Shown here: positions 1-8,358 of the stretch, one piece after another
How the letters are laid out: the number at the start of each line of letters is the position of its first letter
Numbering within the stretch: position 1 is the first letter of the stretch
Assembly: GCA_964541755.1 (NCBI GenBank)
Contig: CAZIRF010000005.1
Span: 62,001-126,000 of the forward strand
DNA: 64,000 nt
Direction: 5' to 3'
Source of the DNA: CAZIRF01 sp964541755
Lineage (GTDB): Bacteria > Spirochaetota > Spirochaetia > Treponematales > Breznakiellaceae
Notes under the pieces: model-generated
Databases searched by the model: none
Told to the model about the DNA's origin: nothing
Seen by the model: only the letters and a program-made list of their open reading frames with translations
Position numbers and translations under genes: made by a program

Positions 1-2
1 GC

Positions 3-695
3 GACAGCGAGGGGCCCATGCGTGTCATATCGGGTCCCATGGGAAGGGAAACAGAGCACTTTCGGGCACCCCCGGCAGAGCGGCTTCCCCGGGAGATGGC
101 ACTCTTTCTTGATTGGTTTGAGGGCCCCTCAACGGGGCCGCAGGGGGAGGCGCTGGATCCGGTCTTGAAGAGCGCCATTGCGCACCTGCGCTTTGTGACC
201 ATTCACCCCTTTGAGGATGGTAACGGACGTATTGCACGAGCCATCGCAGACCGGCAATTGGCCAGGGCCGAGGACTCAAGCGAGCGCTGGTACAGTATGG
301 CGGCGGCAATACGGCGCGATCGCAAGAGATACTATGACTTGCTGGAATCGACCCAACGCGGTTCGGGTGATATCGGAGATTGGCTCTCCTGGTACCTGGC
401 GTGCCGCAGAAATGCCTTGAATACGGCAAACGGGAGACTCGAACACAGTGCCCGGGTCTTTCGTCTGCGTGCCCGGGCGAGCCGTTTGGCGCTCAACAGG
501 CGACAGCGCCACCTGCTCGACCTCTTGACCGGCGACTTTGTGGGGAAGCTTACGAGCAGCAAGTGGGCGCTCCTTGGCAAGTGTTCACAGGACAGCGCGA
601 GTCGCGATATAAACTCCCTTGTTGCGGCCGGGCTCCTGAAGAAGAGCGAAGCGGGCGGCCGCAGTACCAGCTACGAGCTCGTGTGGGATGATTGA
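3..695 (+). CDS. Fic/DOC family protein, C-terminal part (5' end outside window)
   Basis: The reading frame is open from the first bases, so the start lies upstream of the window. The visible 231 residues hold the complete Fic catalytic motif HPFEDGNGRIAR (DNA about 204-239), with the active-site His and the phosphate-binding GNGR. Fic enzymes transfer AMP or another nucleotide to protein hydroxyls. Just upstream is the 'GPM.V.SGP.G...HF.APPA..LP' stretch typical of chromosomal Fic proteins with an N-terminal DUF4172-like helix region. The last ~60 residues (around LTSSKWALLGKCSQDSASR) look like a winged-helix DNA-binding module that may confer autoregulation (inference). The inhibitory (S/T)xxxE(G/N) motif would be in the missing N-terminus, so its regulatory class cannot be judged. 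The neighbouring gene is convergent. Confidence 0.9.
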   Translation, partial: DSEGPMRVISGPMGRETEHFRAPPAERLPREMALFLDWFEGPSTGPQGEALDPVLKSAIAHLRFVTIHPFEDGNGRIARAIADRQLARAEDSSERWYSMAAAIRRDRKRYYDLLESTQRGSGDIGDWLSWYLACRRNALNTANGRLEHSARVFRLRARASRLALNRRQRHLLDLLTGDFVGKLTSSKWALLGKCSQDSASRDINSLVAAGLLKKSEAGGRSTSYELVWDD

Positions 696-730
696 AGACT
701 CCAGCCGCCGGAGGCCCCGGTGACAGATTA

Positions 731-1618
731 TCAATCGCTTGTGATGGAGGAAGCGAAACGGTTTGCGGCGGCCATGATGGCAGCGTGGTCCCGGGCCAGC
801 GAGAAGTCGCTTGCGAGGATGCGGCCGTCTTCGGCGGAGGAGAGGGTCCAGGCGATAAGCCAGCCCTCGTCGGTGGCCACAAGGCTGCCGCTTGCGACGT
901 AGTCGGCAGAGAAGAGTTTCCCCAAGACCTGGTCCCGGCTTCCCGCAGACTGGCTGGCCAGCTGCGCTTCGAGCTCGTTGAGGGCCTCTTCGCGGGATTT
1001 CGCATCGACAACACGAAGATTCGGGCACTTTGAAAGGGCGTCGCGGCAGGCGAGGCGGGCAATTTGAACCGTGGCTTCGTCTGCCCCATGGGATTCAGGG
1101 GGCGACACGACAATGAGGGGATTTGCCTTGAGGCTTGCAAGCGGGGCCTCCTGACGGTAGCCATCGAGCCACACGGCATATTCCTGTGCGCTTTCGGGGG
1201 ACTCTATACTGATATCGCGGATATCCTCGGTACCCAGCATGACCGCGATGGCACGCTTTGCCCGCTCGCCGATGTTTTGGGCAAAGGCCTGGGCCGCCTT
1301 GCGCTTGGCTTCCTCCATGCTCTGTGCCGCAGCGAGCCTGAACTCGAGTATGGCGCGGTTCGCACTCTGCGGGAGTCCTGCAGAGACAAGCTCGAAGAGG
1401 GCCCGCTCAGCCTCTGTCCGGGCCCCCGACAGGAAGAGATCCCAGGCGCGCTTTTCGAGATTTTCCCCGCGGCTTTCGGATCGTGCGGGTTCATCTGTGG
1501 CGCTGTCGTCAAGGTAGACAACGCGGCTGCGGGGCGCGCCCCCACAGGACGAAAGCGAAAGCGTAAAGATCGCGGCTGCAAAGAGCGCGGGGCAGACTAT
1601 CAGCAGGTACTTCTTCAT
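731..1618 (-). CDS. Putative lipoprotein of unknown function
   Basis: 295 residues. The N-terminus has Lys2-Lys3, a hydrophobic stretch and a lipobox ending LSSC (Cys25), so export and lipidation are likely. A Ser/Glu/Arg-rich linker is followed by an Ala/Glu-rich helical region (about 55-140) and then an alpha/beta-looking half (170-290) containing 'ADYVASGSLVATDEGWLIAWTL'-type strands. This resembles the penicillin-binding-protein-activator/CsgG-like lipoproteins that spirochaetes carry in number, but I do not recognise a specific family. The start is supported by GAGGA five bases before the ATG. It is transcribed toward the Fic gene and is the first in its transcript unless read from the gene at 1768-2310. 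Function unknown. Confidence 0.75.
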   Translation of the reverse strand: MKKYLLIVCPALFAAAIFTLSLSSCGGAPRSRVVYLDDSATDEPARSESRGENLEKRAWDLFLSGARTEAERALFELVSAGLPQSANRAILEFRLAAAQSMEEAKRKAAQAFAQNIGERAKRAIAVMLGTEDIRDISIESPESAQEYAVWLDGYRQEAPLASLKANPLIVVSPPESHGADEATVQIARLACRDALSKCPNLRVVDAKSREEALNELEAQLASQSAGSRDQVLGKLFSADYVASGSLVATDEGWLIAWTLSSAEDGRILASDFSLARDHAAIMAAANRFASSITSD

Positions 1619-1740
1619 TATATTCCTCTGTCTTCAAGGTATACAGTGAAGATAGCACATGCAAGGGGGTGTAACCGGGGCTGTCTATGGTATCTCCAGC
1701 ATTTCGGGGAGCCTGTGTTTGAAAAGACCGTTGAGTCCCT

Positions 1741-1782
1741 GGTATTCAGGGTGTGATTGAATACCCCTCAAAATTGAGGGGT
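1741..1782. repeat. Two overlapping inverted repeats in intergenic DNA
   Basis: GGTATTCA/TGAATACC (1741-1748 and 1758-1765) is an 8-bp inverted repeat with a 9-nt loop. It overlaps by three bases a 20-bp perfect palindrome, ACCCCTCAA/TTGAGGGGT (1763-1782), which contains the stop codon of the gene at 1768-2310. The two stems share bases and so exclude each other. There is no strong T-tract, so this is a weak or alternative terminator or a regulatory structure between two minus-strand genes. Confidence 0.55.
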
Positions 1783-2310
1783 GCTCTGGAGTAAGGACCT
1801 TTTGTATCCCAAAAAGATGCGCGGATAGATTGACCGTTCACCACCTTCAAGGGGGGGGATATTCATGGCTATGGCTCCTTCGATCCAGAGGGGGCCCAAG
1901 CCTGCGCGGAGCCCGGCCAGGGCGTGTATGCCAACAAAAAGCTCCGATACCATATCGAGTGAAAGCATGGCGCCGGCTATCGCCTCGAGGCTGGTAAAGC
2001 CCGAGCGTATGCCAATTTTGTAGAGCAGCGGGAAGTCGGACAGGATGACCATAGCGCCGTTGGGGAGGTCCCAGGTCATGAAGTGTATGCCGAACTCCGG
2101 GCCGGTATACATGTTTCCGCCAATGGGAAAGACGAAGTCCATCCAGCTTGCGAGGCGGGCGCCCAAGATTCCGTCGAGAGCGGGTTCGCCACTATCAAAG
2201 CGAGCGGTGTAGCCAAGGCCGACCCCGGTGTTGATATCGAGGGCACAGATTGGCTGTACGAGAGCCAAAGCGAGCAGGGCGATAGCGGGCAGGGTAAGGA
2301 TTCTTTTCAT
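1768..2310 (-). CDS. Small predicted outer-membrane / envelope protein
   Basis: 180 residues from the chosen ATG, which has GTGGAG six to seven bases upstream; an ORF extension to 2340 has no ribosome-binding site. The N-terminus MKRILTLPAIALLALALVQ plus PICA is a clear signal peptide with likely cleavage after ICA. The mature part has alternating glycine/aromatic and hydrophobic stretches (GVGLGYTARF, YTGPEFGIHF, LWIEGAIAMNI, YPRIFLGYKR), which fit short amphipathic beta strands of an outer-membrane barrel. The length suits an 8-stranded barrel. No catalytic motif is visible. Family not recognised; beta-barrel is inference from composition. Confidence 0.65.
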   Translation of the reverse strand: MKRILTLPAIALLALALVQPICALDINTGVGLGYTARFDSGEPALDGILGARLASWMDFVFPIGGNMYTGPEFGIHFMTWDLPNGAMVILSDFPLLYKIGIRSGFTSLEAIAGAMLSLDMVSELFVGIHALAGLRAGLGPLWIEGAIAMNIPPLEGGERSIYPRIFLGYKRSLLQSTPQF

Positions 2311-2472
2311 GCAGGACTCCACGTTGGGTATTGTGGGCAACAGTGTGCCCCTGCAATCAGTACGGGAGTCTCTGCGGTTTTTTGCTACAAAACAGAAAAA
2401 AAAATGCCTCTTGGCGGAATTTTTTTACCTTTAAGCGATTGTTATGACCGGTTCCGTGATATGCGGGGGCCC

Positions 2473-2496
2473 AAAAAAGCCCCCGGTATGGGGGCC
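2473..2496 (-). terminator. Rho-independent terminator of the acyltransferase gene
   Basis: Read on the minus strand: GGCCCCC-ATACC-GGGGGC followed by six T. A 6-bp all-GC stem plus a U-tract, 38 bp after the stop at 2534. Confidence 0.8.
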
Positions 2497-2533
2497 GGGA
2501 AGCGGTTTTGGAGATTGGGGGGTGTTAACAGTA

Positions 2534-3403
2534 TCAGTTTTTGATGAAGGCGTCGTTCTTGACGTGCATGGCCTCGAGTTCTGCCATTATCGCATCGACT
2601 ACTGCCTGTTTTGCATCTGCCTCCGGGGCGAGGCTCTCGCGGACCCGGTTGCGGAACTCGTTGCAGGAGAGGACAGGACTCGCCTCGACGAGCATATCGG
2701 CCTTTGTGATGAGGTCCTCTTCCATACGGCCCTCCTGCATGTGAAGCGCGAGGCCGTTGAGCGAGACGAGGCACATGTTGTCGAAACCCTTGATGTAGGA
2801 GTCGATTTCGCGTACGCCGCGTTTGGTTTCGGGTTCCCAGGGCCGAAAGCGGGTTCCCGAGGGGAATACGAGGATGATTCTGCCGGATTTCTTGGCCGTG
2901 TTGAGGGCCTTCATGCTGGCGCGGTTGATGCCGGCAAGGCGTTTTATTTCATCCTGGTCTTTTTGTGGATCGAGTTTTGCCAGCGAGCGGCTGGGGGCAA
3001 TGACGATGCGCGAGTAGCACTCGGCGAAGGCCGTGACGACTGGATTCGACTCGTTGAGCTTGACCCCGGCGATGGCGATGATGGCGTCGGCGATGGCGTC
3101 GCCGTTTTCCATGGTCGAGCGGATGAGCCAGGCCAGGACCGGGAGGTCGAGGTTGGAGTAGTGTTCCACGAGGAGGAGGCAGGATTCACCGTCCTGAGCC
3201 CGGCGGTAGAGCTCTTCAATGTGCTCTTTGCCGCGCAATTCGGTCTTTTCGCCCAGGTTTTCCTTGACGATTTGGTTCATGTAAAAGAGGGTGTCCTTGT
3301 TGCCCTCCTGCAGGACATTGTCCTCGGTAACGACGGTCGACTGCCGGGCCTTCTTGAGCATGTCCACGATGAGATTCCGGTAGCGAACGCTGATTTTCTC
3401 CAT
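2534..3403 (-). CDS. PlsC-like 1-acylglycerol-3-phosphate acyltransferase family protein
   Basis: 289 residues. The lysophospholipid acyltransferase motif I H-x4-D is seen as HYSNLD (His81, Asp86), and motif III as FPSGTR (about 180-185), the variant of (F/V)PEGTRS. Both are required for acyl transfer from acyl-ACP or acyl-CoA to glycerolipid hydroxyls at the membrane. The N-terminal ~60 residues are polar and helical, with no obvious transmembrane anchor. The protein is closer in feel to the soluble glycerol-3-phosphate/1-acyl-acyltransferases found in spirochaetes than to short PlsC. The ATG at 3403 has AGAGG eight bases upstream; the in-frame GTG at 3412 would overlap that site. It has its own promoter (3423-3452) and terminator, so it is monocistronic. 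Substrate is not determinable from sequence. Confidence 0.8.
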   Translation of the reverse strand: MEKISVRYRNLIVDMLKKARQSTVVTEDNVLQEGNKDTLFYMNQIVKENLGEKTELRGKEHIEELYRRAQDGESCLLLVEHYSNLDLPVLAWLIRSTMENGDAIADAIIAIAGVKLNESNPVVTAFAECYSRIVIAPSRSLAKLDPQKDQDEIKRLAGINRASMKALNTAKKSGRIILVFPSGTRFRPWEPETKRGVREIDSYIKGFDNMCLVSLNGLALHMQEGRMEEDLITKADMLVEASPVLSCNEFRNRVRESLAPEADAKQAVVDAIMAELEAMHVKNDAFIKN

Positions 3404-3422
3404 TATCTGCACCTCTTGCGGC

Positions 3423-3452
3423 AGTATAACGGCCCCATGGCCGGGTAGTCAA
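3423..3452 (-). promoter_or_regulatory. Sigma-70-type promoter for the acyltransferase gene
   Basis: Minus strand TTGACT (3452-3447), 18-bp spacer, TATACT (3428-3423), about 20 bp before the ATG. Close to consensus. Confidence 0.7.
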
Positions 3453-3476
3453 CGCAGGGGGCGCGTCGGGAAGCCC

Positions 3477-5849
3477 TTAGAAGTCCGCAAGGAAGAAGGC
3501 CACGAGGAGGGTGAGGAGCCGCGCCGCGTCTTGATCCCCCTGCCGGCCGGAAGAGGGTAGTGTGAAGAGACGGCCCGAGGCCTTCCGTATTTCGGACAAG
3601 ATCCAGACCAAGGAGCCCAATCGGGTATCTATTCGCAGGGCCATATGCAGAAAAGACTCGTCGCCGGCCCCCTGGCCAAAGATGGCTGCGAGGAGTTCCT
3701 GTGCGTAGTTGAAAAGGGCCTGGAGGGCCGGGCCGTACTCCTCGTCGTCCAGGAGGCCCTGAATCTCGAGTATGCGCCCCGAGGCCTCCTTGAGGGCCTG
3801 TTTGGACCCGCGGGTAAGCCCCGGCTCGCCCAAGCTGGTGGCGACAAAGCGCAGGTTCTTCTCCATGCGGGTAAAGAGACGGTGGCTGCGCTTGATCTGC
3901 CCGGCGGCAGAGCCGGAGACATAGGGGTAGAAGGCCCCGTTTTCCCCCAGTAGGTTCCCGAAGACGAGGGCATACTGGCGGCGGCGGCCCGAACTCTTGC
4001 AGGACAGGAAGTGCGGAAAGAGGGTGAAGACCGGTTCGTGGAGGTCCAAGCGGCTCGCGGCCTCGGCGGCGCTTATGCGCAGGCGTTCGGTTGTCGCCTC
4101 GCTCCAGACCCGCAGGATGATGCGTTCGGCTTCGTTACCGCCTATGTCGGCGAGGGCCTGGAGGCAGGCGTCCGCGAGCTCGAAGCTGCACTCGGGGTCG
4201 AGGACCGCATCGAGGGCCGGAACGGCTTCCACGAGACGCAGCTTGCCCAGGGCGCGGGCTGCGCTTATCCGCAGGCTCGAAGATGAATCGCCCAATGCGT
4301 CCATGAGGGGGTCGAGGGCCAGGGGCGAGCCGATGCGCCCCAGCGCGCGGGCGGCCTCCTCGCGAATCTCGGGGTAGGGGTCGTTGAGGCGGGCGACTAT
4401 TTCATCGATGGCTAGGTCGCCGGTTTCGGCCTCCATGGCCCGCAGGGCCTGGGCGGCGCGGCCGGGCTTGGTCGAGGCTGCCAGATAGTCGAGGTTGGCG
4501 TAGGTGCGCAGGATGCCGGGGTTGGCGAGCTTGGCCGTGACAAAGCCCAGGGGGCGTTCGCTCCCCTCGCGGACCCGGGCAATGGCCAGGGCAGACAGGC
4601 CAACCATGACAATGGCGATGAGCTGGACCAGGTGGAAGCTCTCGAAGTGCAGGCGCCCGATTGACAGGGAGAAGTCTGCAAAGAACTCGAAGAGGGCGCC
4701 GCCCACCACAGAACCGCCCGCCGACACAAGCCCGATAATGGCCAGGTACCAGGCCACCCAGGGAAGGCGGTTCTTGCGTGGGGCCAGGGTAAGCATCATC
4801 TGGTTTATACCCTCCCAAAAGGCTGGCGAGAGGAGCCCTGCCCCAAAGGAAATGAGGGGCAGGATAAAGGTGTAGCTGTGTGGGGTAAGGAAGAAGTAGC
4901 CGGTCCAGGCCAGGGTGTAGAAACAGCCCAGGACGACGACCGGCTTGCGGCCCCACTTGTCCATGATGGTCCCCCAAAACGGCGCCACGAGGACCCAGGT
5001 GAGCTGGGAAATGACATACATGATACCCAGCCAGGTGTTCGGCGCCCCGATCCCGTCCGGGTTGACAATCCAGGGCGACTGGAAGGGGCCTATCAGGTTG
5101 ATGGAAAACTGGACGAGGCCCACCGCAACGGCAAATTGGACGAAATTGCGGTTTTTTACCGGCTCAAGTGCGTCCTTGGGGCTGAATACCTCATCCTCGC
5201 CGGGCGGGAGCTCGGGCATGAGGATGTGGAAGACGATGTCGGCAATGCCGGAAAGTGCCCCGAAGAGGAAGATGCCCCCGTAGACCCAGAAACGCGCCGG
5301 GCCGGCCGCAAAGTCCAGGAGCATGCTCGCGAGGAAGAACCAGATGACATTGACGACGTTCATCAGGGCCGAGCGGCGCATGAAGAAGGCCCCGCGGATT
5401 TTTTCGGGGAAGAGCTCTGCTACCCAGGCCCACCAATCGGCGTTGCTCATGTTCATGAACACGAAGGACAGGGGCATGGCCACGAGTATGAGGCGCATCC
5501 CGAAGGTAGTGTCGCCTGTAGCCGCGGCGACGAAGGCTGCCGCCGCTATCGAGAGGGTAAGGACGCGGTGGATGATGTGCAGGGTGATGAAGACCGGTTT
5601 CTTGCGTTTCGCCCGGCCGTAAATGAATATAGCGGCGAGCTGCAGGACACTCGAGCCCTGCAGGAGCCCCACGAGGAGACCCAGGGTGGCCGGCGAGACC
5701 CCCAGGGCGTTCTGGATGAAGACGTAAAAGAGGGGTTGCGCTGTACAGACGATGAACCAGACGGTCGAGAGACAGCCGGTGAATATGTTGAGTGTCATCG
5801 CCCGGTTCATGCGGGCGGCGCCAAGGATGGGTGCAGGGGAAGAGGTCAT
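3477..5849 (-). CDS. MFS transporter fused to C-terminal HEAT-like repeats
   Basis: 790 residues, about twice a normal MFS protein. Residues ~15-440 are a 12-helix major facilitator domain: alternating hydrophobic segments, with the loop between helices 8 and 9 reading 'GTIMDKWGRKPVVVLG', the MFS motif-A signature. From ~450 to ~610 the sequence turns into ~30-residue helical units of HEAT/PBS-lyase type (IDEIVARLNDPYPEIREEAARALGRIG, each piece shorter than 20 when split by unit; then LMDALGDSSSSLRISAARAL). The last ~170 residues are helical and cytosolic-looking. HEAT repeats normally bind proteins, so a tethered regulatory or docking role is inferred. The start is the ATG six bases after a -10 box, with no Shine-Dalgarno. 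Substrate unknown. Confidence 0.8.
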   Translation of the reverse strand: MTSSPAPILGAARMNRAMTLNIFTGCLSTVWFIVCTAQPLFYVFIQNALGVSPATLGLLVGLLQGSSVLQLAAIFIYGRAKRKKPVFITLHIIHRVLTLSIAAAAFVAAATGDTTFGMRLILVAMPLSFVFMNMSNADWWAWVAELFPEKIRGAFFMRRSALMNVVNVIWFFLASMLLDFAAGPARFWVYGGIFLFGALSGIADIVFHILMPELPPGEDEVFSPKDALEPVKNRNFVQFAVAVGLVQFSINLIGPFQSPWIVNPDGIGAPNTWLGIMYVISQLTWVLVAPFWGTIMDKWGRKPVVVLGCFYTLAWTGYFFLTPHSYTFILPLISFGAGLLSPAFWEGINQMMLTLAPRKNRLPWVAWYLAIIGLVSAGGSVVGGALFEFFADFSLSIGRLHFESFHLVQLIAIVMVGLSALAIARVREGSERPLGFVTAKLANPGILRTYANLDYLAASTKPGRAAQALRAMEAETGDLAIDEIVARLNDPYPEIREEAARALGRIGSPLALDPLMDALGDSSSSLRISAARALGKLRLVEAVPALDAVLDPECSFELADACLQALADIGGNEAERIILRVWSEATTERLRISAAEAASRLDLHEPVFTLFPHFLSCKSSGRRRQYALVFGNLLGENGAFYPYVSGSAAGQIKRSHRLFTRMEKNLRFVATSLGEPGLTRGSKQALKEASGRILEIQGLLDDEEYGPALQALFNYAQELLAAIFGQGAGDESFLHMALRIDTRLGSLVWILSEIRKASGRLFTLPSSGRQGDQDAARLLTLLVAFFLADF

Positions 5850-5855
5850 GGACTG

Positions 5856-5884
5856 ATTGTAACGCCCCGCGCCCGGTGGTACAA
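5856..5884 (-). promoter_or_regulatory. Promoter with -10 six bases before the ATG (leaderless candidate)
   Basis: Minus strand TTGTAC (5884-5879), 17-bp spacer, TACAAT (5861-5856), then CAGTCC and the ATG at 5849. Transcription would begin at or next to the start codon of the MFS-HEAT gene. Confidence 0.6.
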
Positions 5885-5919
5885 GCGCGGGGCCGCCGGA
5901 TCAGGCGGCGCGTCAGCGC

Positions 5920-5972
5920 CCCGGCGGTAGCCGGGGCCCCGGTGCTGGCCGGGGGCCCCGGCTACCGCCGGG
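5920..5972. repeat. Perfect 21-bp inverted repeat, 11-nt loop
   Basis: Left arm 5920-5940 (starts CCCGGCGGTAGCC), right arm 5952-5972, perfectly complementary. It lies 12 bp after the pyrE stop and upstream of the MFS-HEAT promoter. No T-run follows, so it is not a classical intrinsic terminator. It probably protects or ends the pyr mRNA by another mechanism (inference). Confidence 0.75.
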
Positions 5973-5983
5973 AGCCCCAAATA

Positions 5984-6574
5984 TCAGAATACCTTTCTTG
6001 AACCGGGTTTGACGGGCTTGGAGCCCTCTTTGCACAGGGGGCAGCTGGCCGCATCCCAGGTTTGGACGGTGGCCTTGCAGGCGGGGTAGAGGGGCCATAC
6101 GGTGGGGACGCCCTCTGCGCGGCGGTCGACGACACAGGCAAGGGCGACGACTTTGGCCCCGAAGGATTCGAGGACCTTGGCGCTCTCGAGCGAGGATTTG
6201 CCGGTGGTGACAACGTCCTCGGCAATGAGGATGTTTTGCCCCTTGTGGACCTCGAAGCCGCGGCGCAGGGTCATGAGGCCTGTGTCGTCGCGTTCGGTAA
6301 AGATGGCCGGGAGGCCCAGCTGGCGGGCGAGTTCGTAGGCGACGATGATGCCGCCCATGGCGGGGCCCACGATAAGGTCAATGGAGAGCTCGCCGCTGTC
6401 CATAAGGGCCTTGAGCTGTTCTGCGACCGGCTTGAGGGCCTCTGCGGCGCGCGAGGGGTGCTGCAGGAGGCGGGCGCACTGGAAGTAGCGGTCGCTGTGG
6501 AGCCCCGAGGACAGGAGAAAGTGGCCTTCGAGCATGGCCTGGGAGTCTTTGAGAAGTGTGATAGCGTCGGACAT
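5984..6574 (-). CDS. pyrE: Orotate phosphoribosyltransferase
   Basis: 196 residues, normal family length. It catalyses orotate + PRPP to OMP in de novo pyrimidine synthesis (cytosol). The PRPP-binding loop reads LIAEDVVTTGKSS, with the acidic pair Glu119-Asp120 and the TTG phosphate loop. 'GHFLLSSGLHSDRYFQC' (~17-33) is the orotate/PRPP N-terminal signature. The start has AAGGAAGG before the ATG. It is the last gene of the pyr operon, 63 bp after pyrD, and is followed by a strong inverted repeat. The C-terminus ends in a short Cys/Lys tail (CPLCKEGSKPVK), common in this subfamily. High confidence. Confidence 0.96.
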   Translation of the reverse strand: MSDAITLLKDSQAMLEGHFLLSSGLHSDRYFQCARLLQHPSRAAEALKPVAEQLKALMDSGELSIDLIVGPAMGGIIVAYELARQLGLPAIFTERDDTGLMTLRRGFEVHKGQNILIAEDVVTTGKSSLESAKVLESFGAKVVALACVVDRRAEGVPTVWPLYPACKATVQTWDAASCPLCKEGSKPVKPGSRKVF

Positions 6575-6637
6575 TGCGTTCCTTCCTTCAAATAATCTGC
6601 GGGTATGCCCGAATATCGGCGCGCCCGGGAAACATTT

Positions 6638-7552
6638 TTACGGTCGTGCGGCCCCGTGGAGTTCGTCGATGGTGTAAAAGCCGTTTCGGGCCATGAAGGT
6701 CTCAAGCCCGTCGATGATCTCTGTCATGCTTGTTGGCCGGGCGAAGGTGGCGGCCCCCACTTGAATCGCCGCAGCGCCCGCCATGATAAACTCGATGGCG
6801 TCTTCGGCGCTGGCGATGCCACCCATCCCCACAACCGGTACCGAAACCGCCCCGCAGAGCTCCCAGACCATGCGCAGGGCGATAGGCTTTATGGCGGGGC
6901 CGGAGAGGCCGGCGGTAATATTGTCGAAGACGGGCTTTCGGCGGCGGATGTCGATGGCCAGAGCCTTGAAGGTGTTCACGAGCGAGAGGGCGTCGGCCCC
7001 GGCGTCCTCGCAGGATTTTCCCACGGCGCAGATGTCGGCGGCGTTGGGCGAGAGCTTGACCATGAGGGGCTTCTTCGTTGCGGCCCGCACGGCGGCGGTG
7101 ACACCCGCGGCGTCCGCCGGGCACAGGCCAAAGGCCATGCCGCCGGCCTTGACGTTGGGGCAGGAGATGTTGAGCTCGATCATGTCGATGGGGCTGTCGT
7201 CGAGGAGGCGGGCCCCCGCGACGTAGTCTTCGAGGGTTGAGCCGGAGAGATTCGCGATGACGGCCGGGCCCAGGAGCCGCAGGGCGGGCAGTTCCCTTTC
7301 GATAAAGGCCGGGATACCGGGATTTTCGAGGCCGATGGAGTTGATGAGGCCCGCGGGGGTTTCGTGGAGGCGTATGCCCGTGTTGCCGGCGCGCGGCTCG
7401 AGGGTGAGTCCCTTGGTGGCAATGCCCCCAAGGCGCGCGATGTCGAGGAGGCCCGCGTACTCCTTGCCGTAGCCGAAGGTCCCGGAGGCCGCGATAACGG
7501 GGTTCTTGAAGGCCACCCCGGCGATGGAGAGCGAGAGGTCGGTGGGGTTCAT
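6638..7552 (-). CDS. pyrD: Dihydroorotate dehydrogenase B, catalytic (FMN) subunit
   Basis: 304 residues. It oxidises dihydroorotate to orotate. It belongs to the class 1B enzymes, which work with PyrK and use NAD+. The catalytic-base Cys131 lies in NISCPNVKAGG, the class 1 signature. 'AASGTFGYGKEY' (21-32) and 'GMGGIASAEDA' are FMN-binding stretches. The start overlaps the pyrK stop as TGATG, so translation is coupled and the two subunits are likely made in equal amounts. Both the class and the neighbouring pyrK exclude the quinone-linked class 2 enzyme. Confidence 0.96.
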   Translation of the reverse strand: MNPTDLSLSIAGVAFKNPVIAASGTFGYGKEYAGLLDIARLGGIATKGLTLEPRAGNTGIRLHETPAGLINSIGLENPGIPAFIERELPALRLLGPAVIANLSGSTLEDYVAGARLLDDSPIDMIELNISCPNVKAGGMAFGLCPADAAGVTAAVRAATKKPLMVKLSPNAADICAVGKSCEDAGADALSLVNTFKALAIDIRRRKPVFDNITAGLSGPAIKPIALRMVWELCGAVSVPVVGMGGIASAEDAIEFIMAGAAAIQVGAATFARPTSMTEIIDGLETFMARNGFYTIDELHGAARP

Positions 7553-8358
7553 CAGTAGAAGATCTCCCTGGCGTCGAAGATGGGGCCGTCGGCACAGCAG
7601 CGTTTGTTGCCCGACTTGGTGGCGACGGTGCAGCCCAGGCAGGCACCCACGCCGCAGGCCATGTGGCGTTCAAGGCTTGTGAGGCAGGGTGTGCCGTGCA
7701 GGGCGCACTTCTCTGCGACGGCGCGCAGCATGGGGTCCGGGCCGCAGGCGTAGACGGCGCGGTAGAGGCGGGGGTCGAGCTGGTCGGGGATGCGCCCCTC
7801 GCAGCCCTCGCAGCCGTCTTCGGTGGCGAGTATGACCGCCCGGGCCTCGAGGTCCACCATCCCGAAGGGACGGGAGCGAAAGCCCGCGAGGAAGTCGAAG
7901 TCGCCGGCCGGAAGGCCCTTTGCCAACTGGAGGAGCGGCGCAAGGCCAATACCTCCGCCCACGAGGGCGAGTGGTTTTGATCCGTCGAGGGGGCCGAGGC
8001 TCGACGCGGCAGACAGCCAGTCATTGCCCAAAGGGCCGGTTATTTCGATTTCATCGCCGACAACGAGGCTCTTGAGCTCGCGGGTGCCCGCCCCGCGCAG
8101 GGCGATCATGAAGCCCAGGACCCCGGCGCCGTAATCGGGCCCATCCCAGGAGCACACGCTGATGGGCCTGCCCAGAAAGGTGGCGCTTCGTACGGGTTTC
8201 AAGAGGAAGAACTGCCCCGGTTTGGGGGCGGCCCCGCACCAGCCGGTCTTGAGGAGGAATATCTCGTCATTGAGGGCGGTATTCTTGAGTATGGTGCTCG
8301 TGCGAAAGGCGCGGGCTTCGCCCGTGGAGCCGCAGGAACACTTGTTTTCGCTGCTCAC
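7552..8358 (-). CDS. pyrK: Dihydroorotate dehydrogenase B, electron-transfer subunit
   Basis: 268 residues. It is a ferredoxin-reductase-type FAD/NAD domain that passes electrons from PyrD to NAD+. The FAD site is 'GRPISVCSW', and the NAD-binding 'LVGGGIGLAPLL' is seen at mid-length. The C-terminal [2Fe-2S] ligands are in CGVGACLGC plus the later Cys pair (KRCC). The N-terminus carries an extra Cys-rich bit (KCSCGS). The start is a GTG that overlaps the pyrF stop by four bases (GTGA), and the stop overlaps the pyrD ATG. Confident from motifs and operon position. Confidence 0.95.
   Translation of the reverse strand: MSSENKCSCGSTGEARAFRTSTILKNTALNDEIFLLKTGWCGAAPKPGQFFLLKPVRSATFLGRPISVCSWDGPDYGAGVLGFMIALRGAGTRELKSLVVGDEIEITGPLGNDWLSAASSLGPLDGSKPLALVGGGIGLAPLLQLAKGLPAGDFDFLAGFRSRPFGMVDLEARAVILATEDGCEGCEGRIPDQLDPRLYRAVYACGPDPMLRAVAEKCALHGTPCLTSLERHMACGVGACLGCTVATKSGNKRCCADGPIFDAREIFY

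Noticed and set aside
2398..2426. A/T-rich segment as a terminator for the gene at 1768-2310
   Set aside because: It lies upstream of that gene's start and the stem is only three base pairs.
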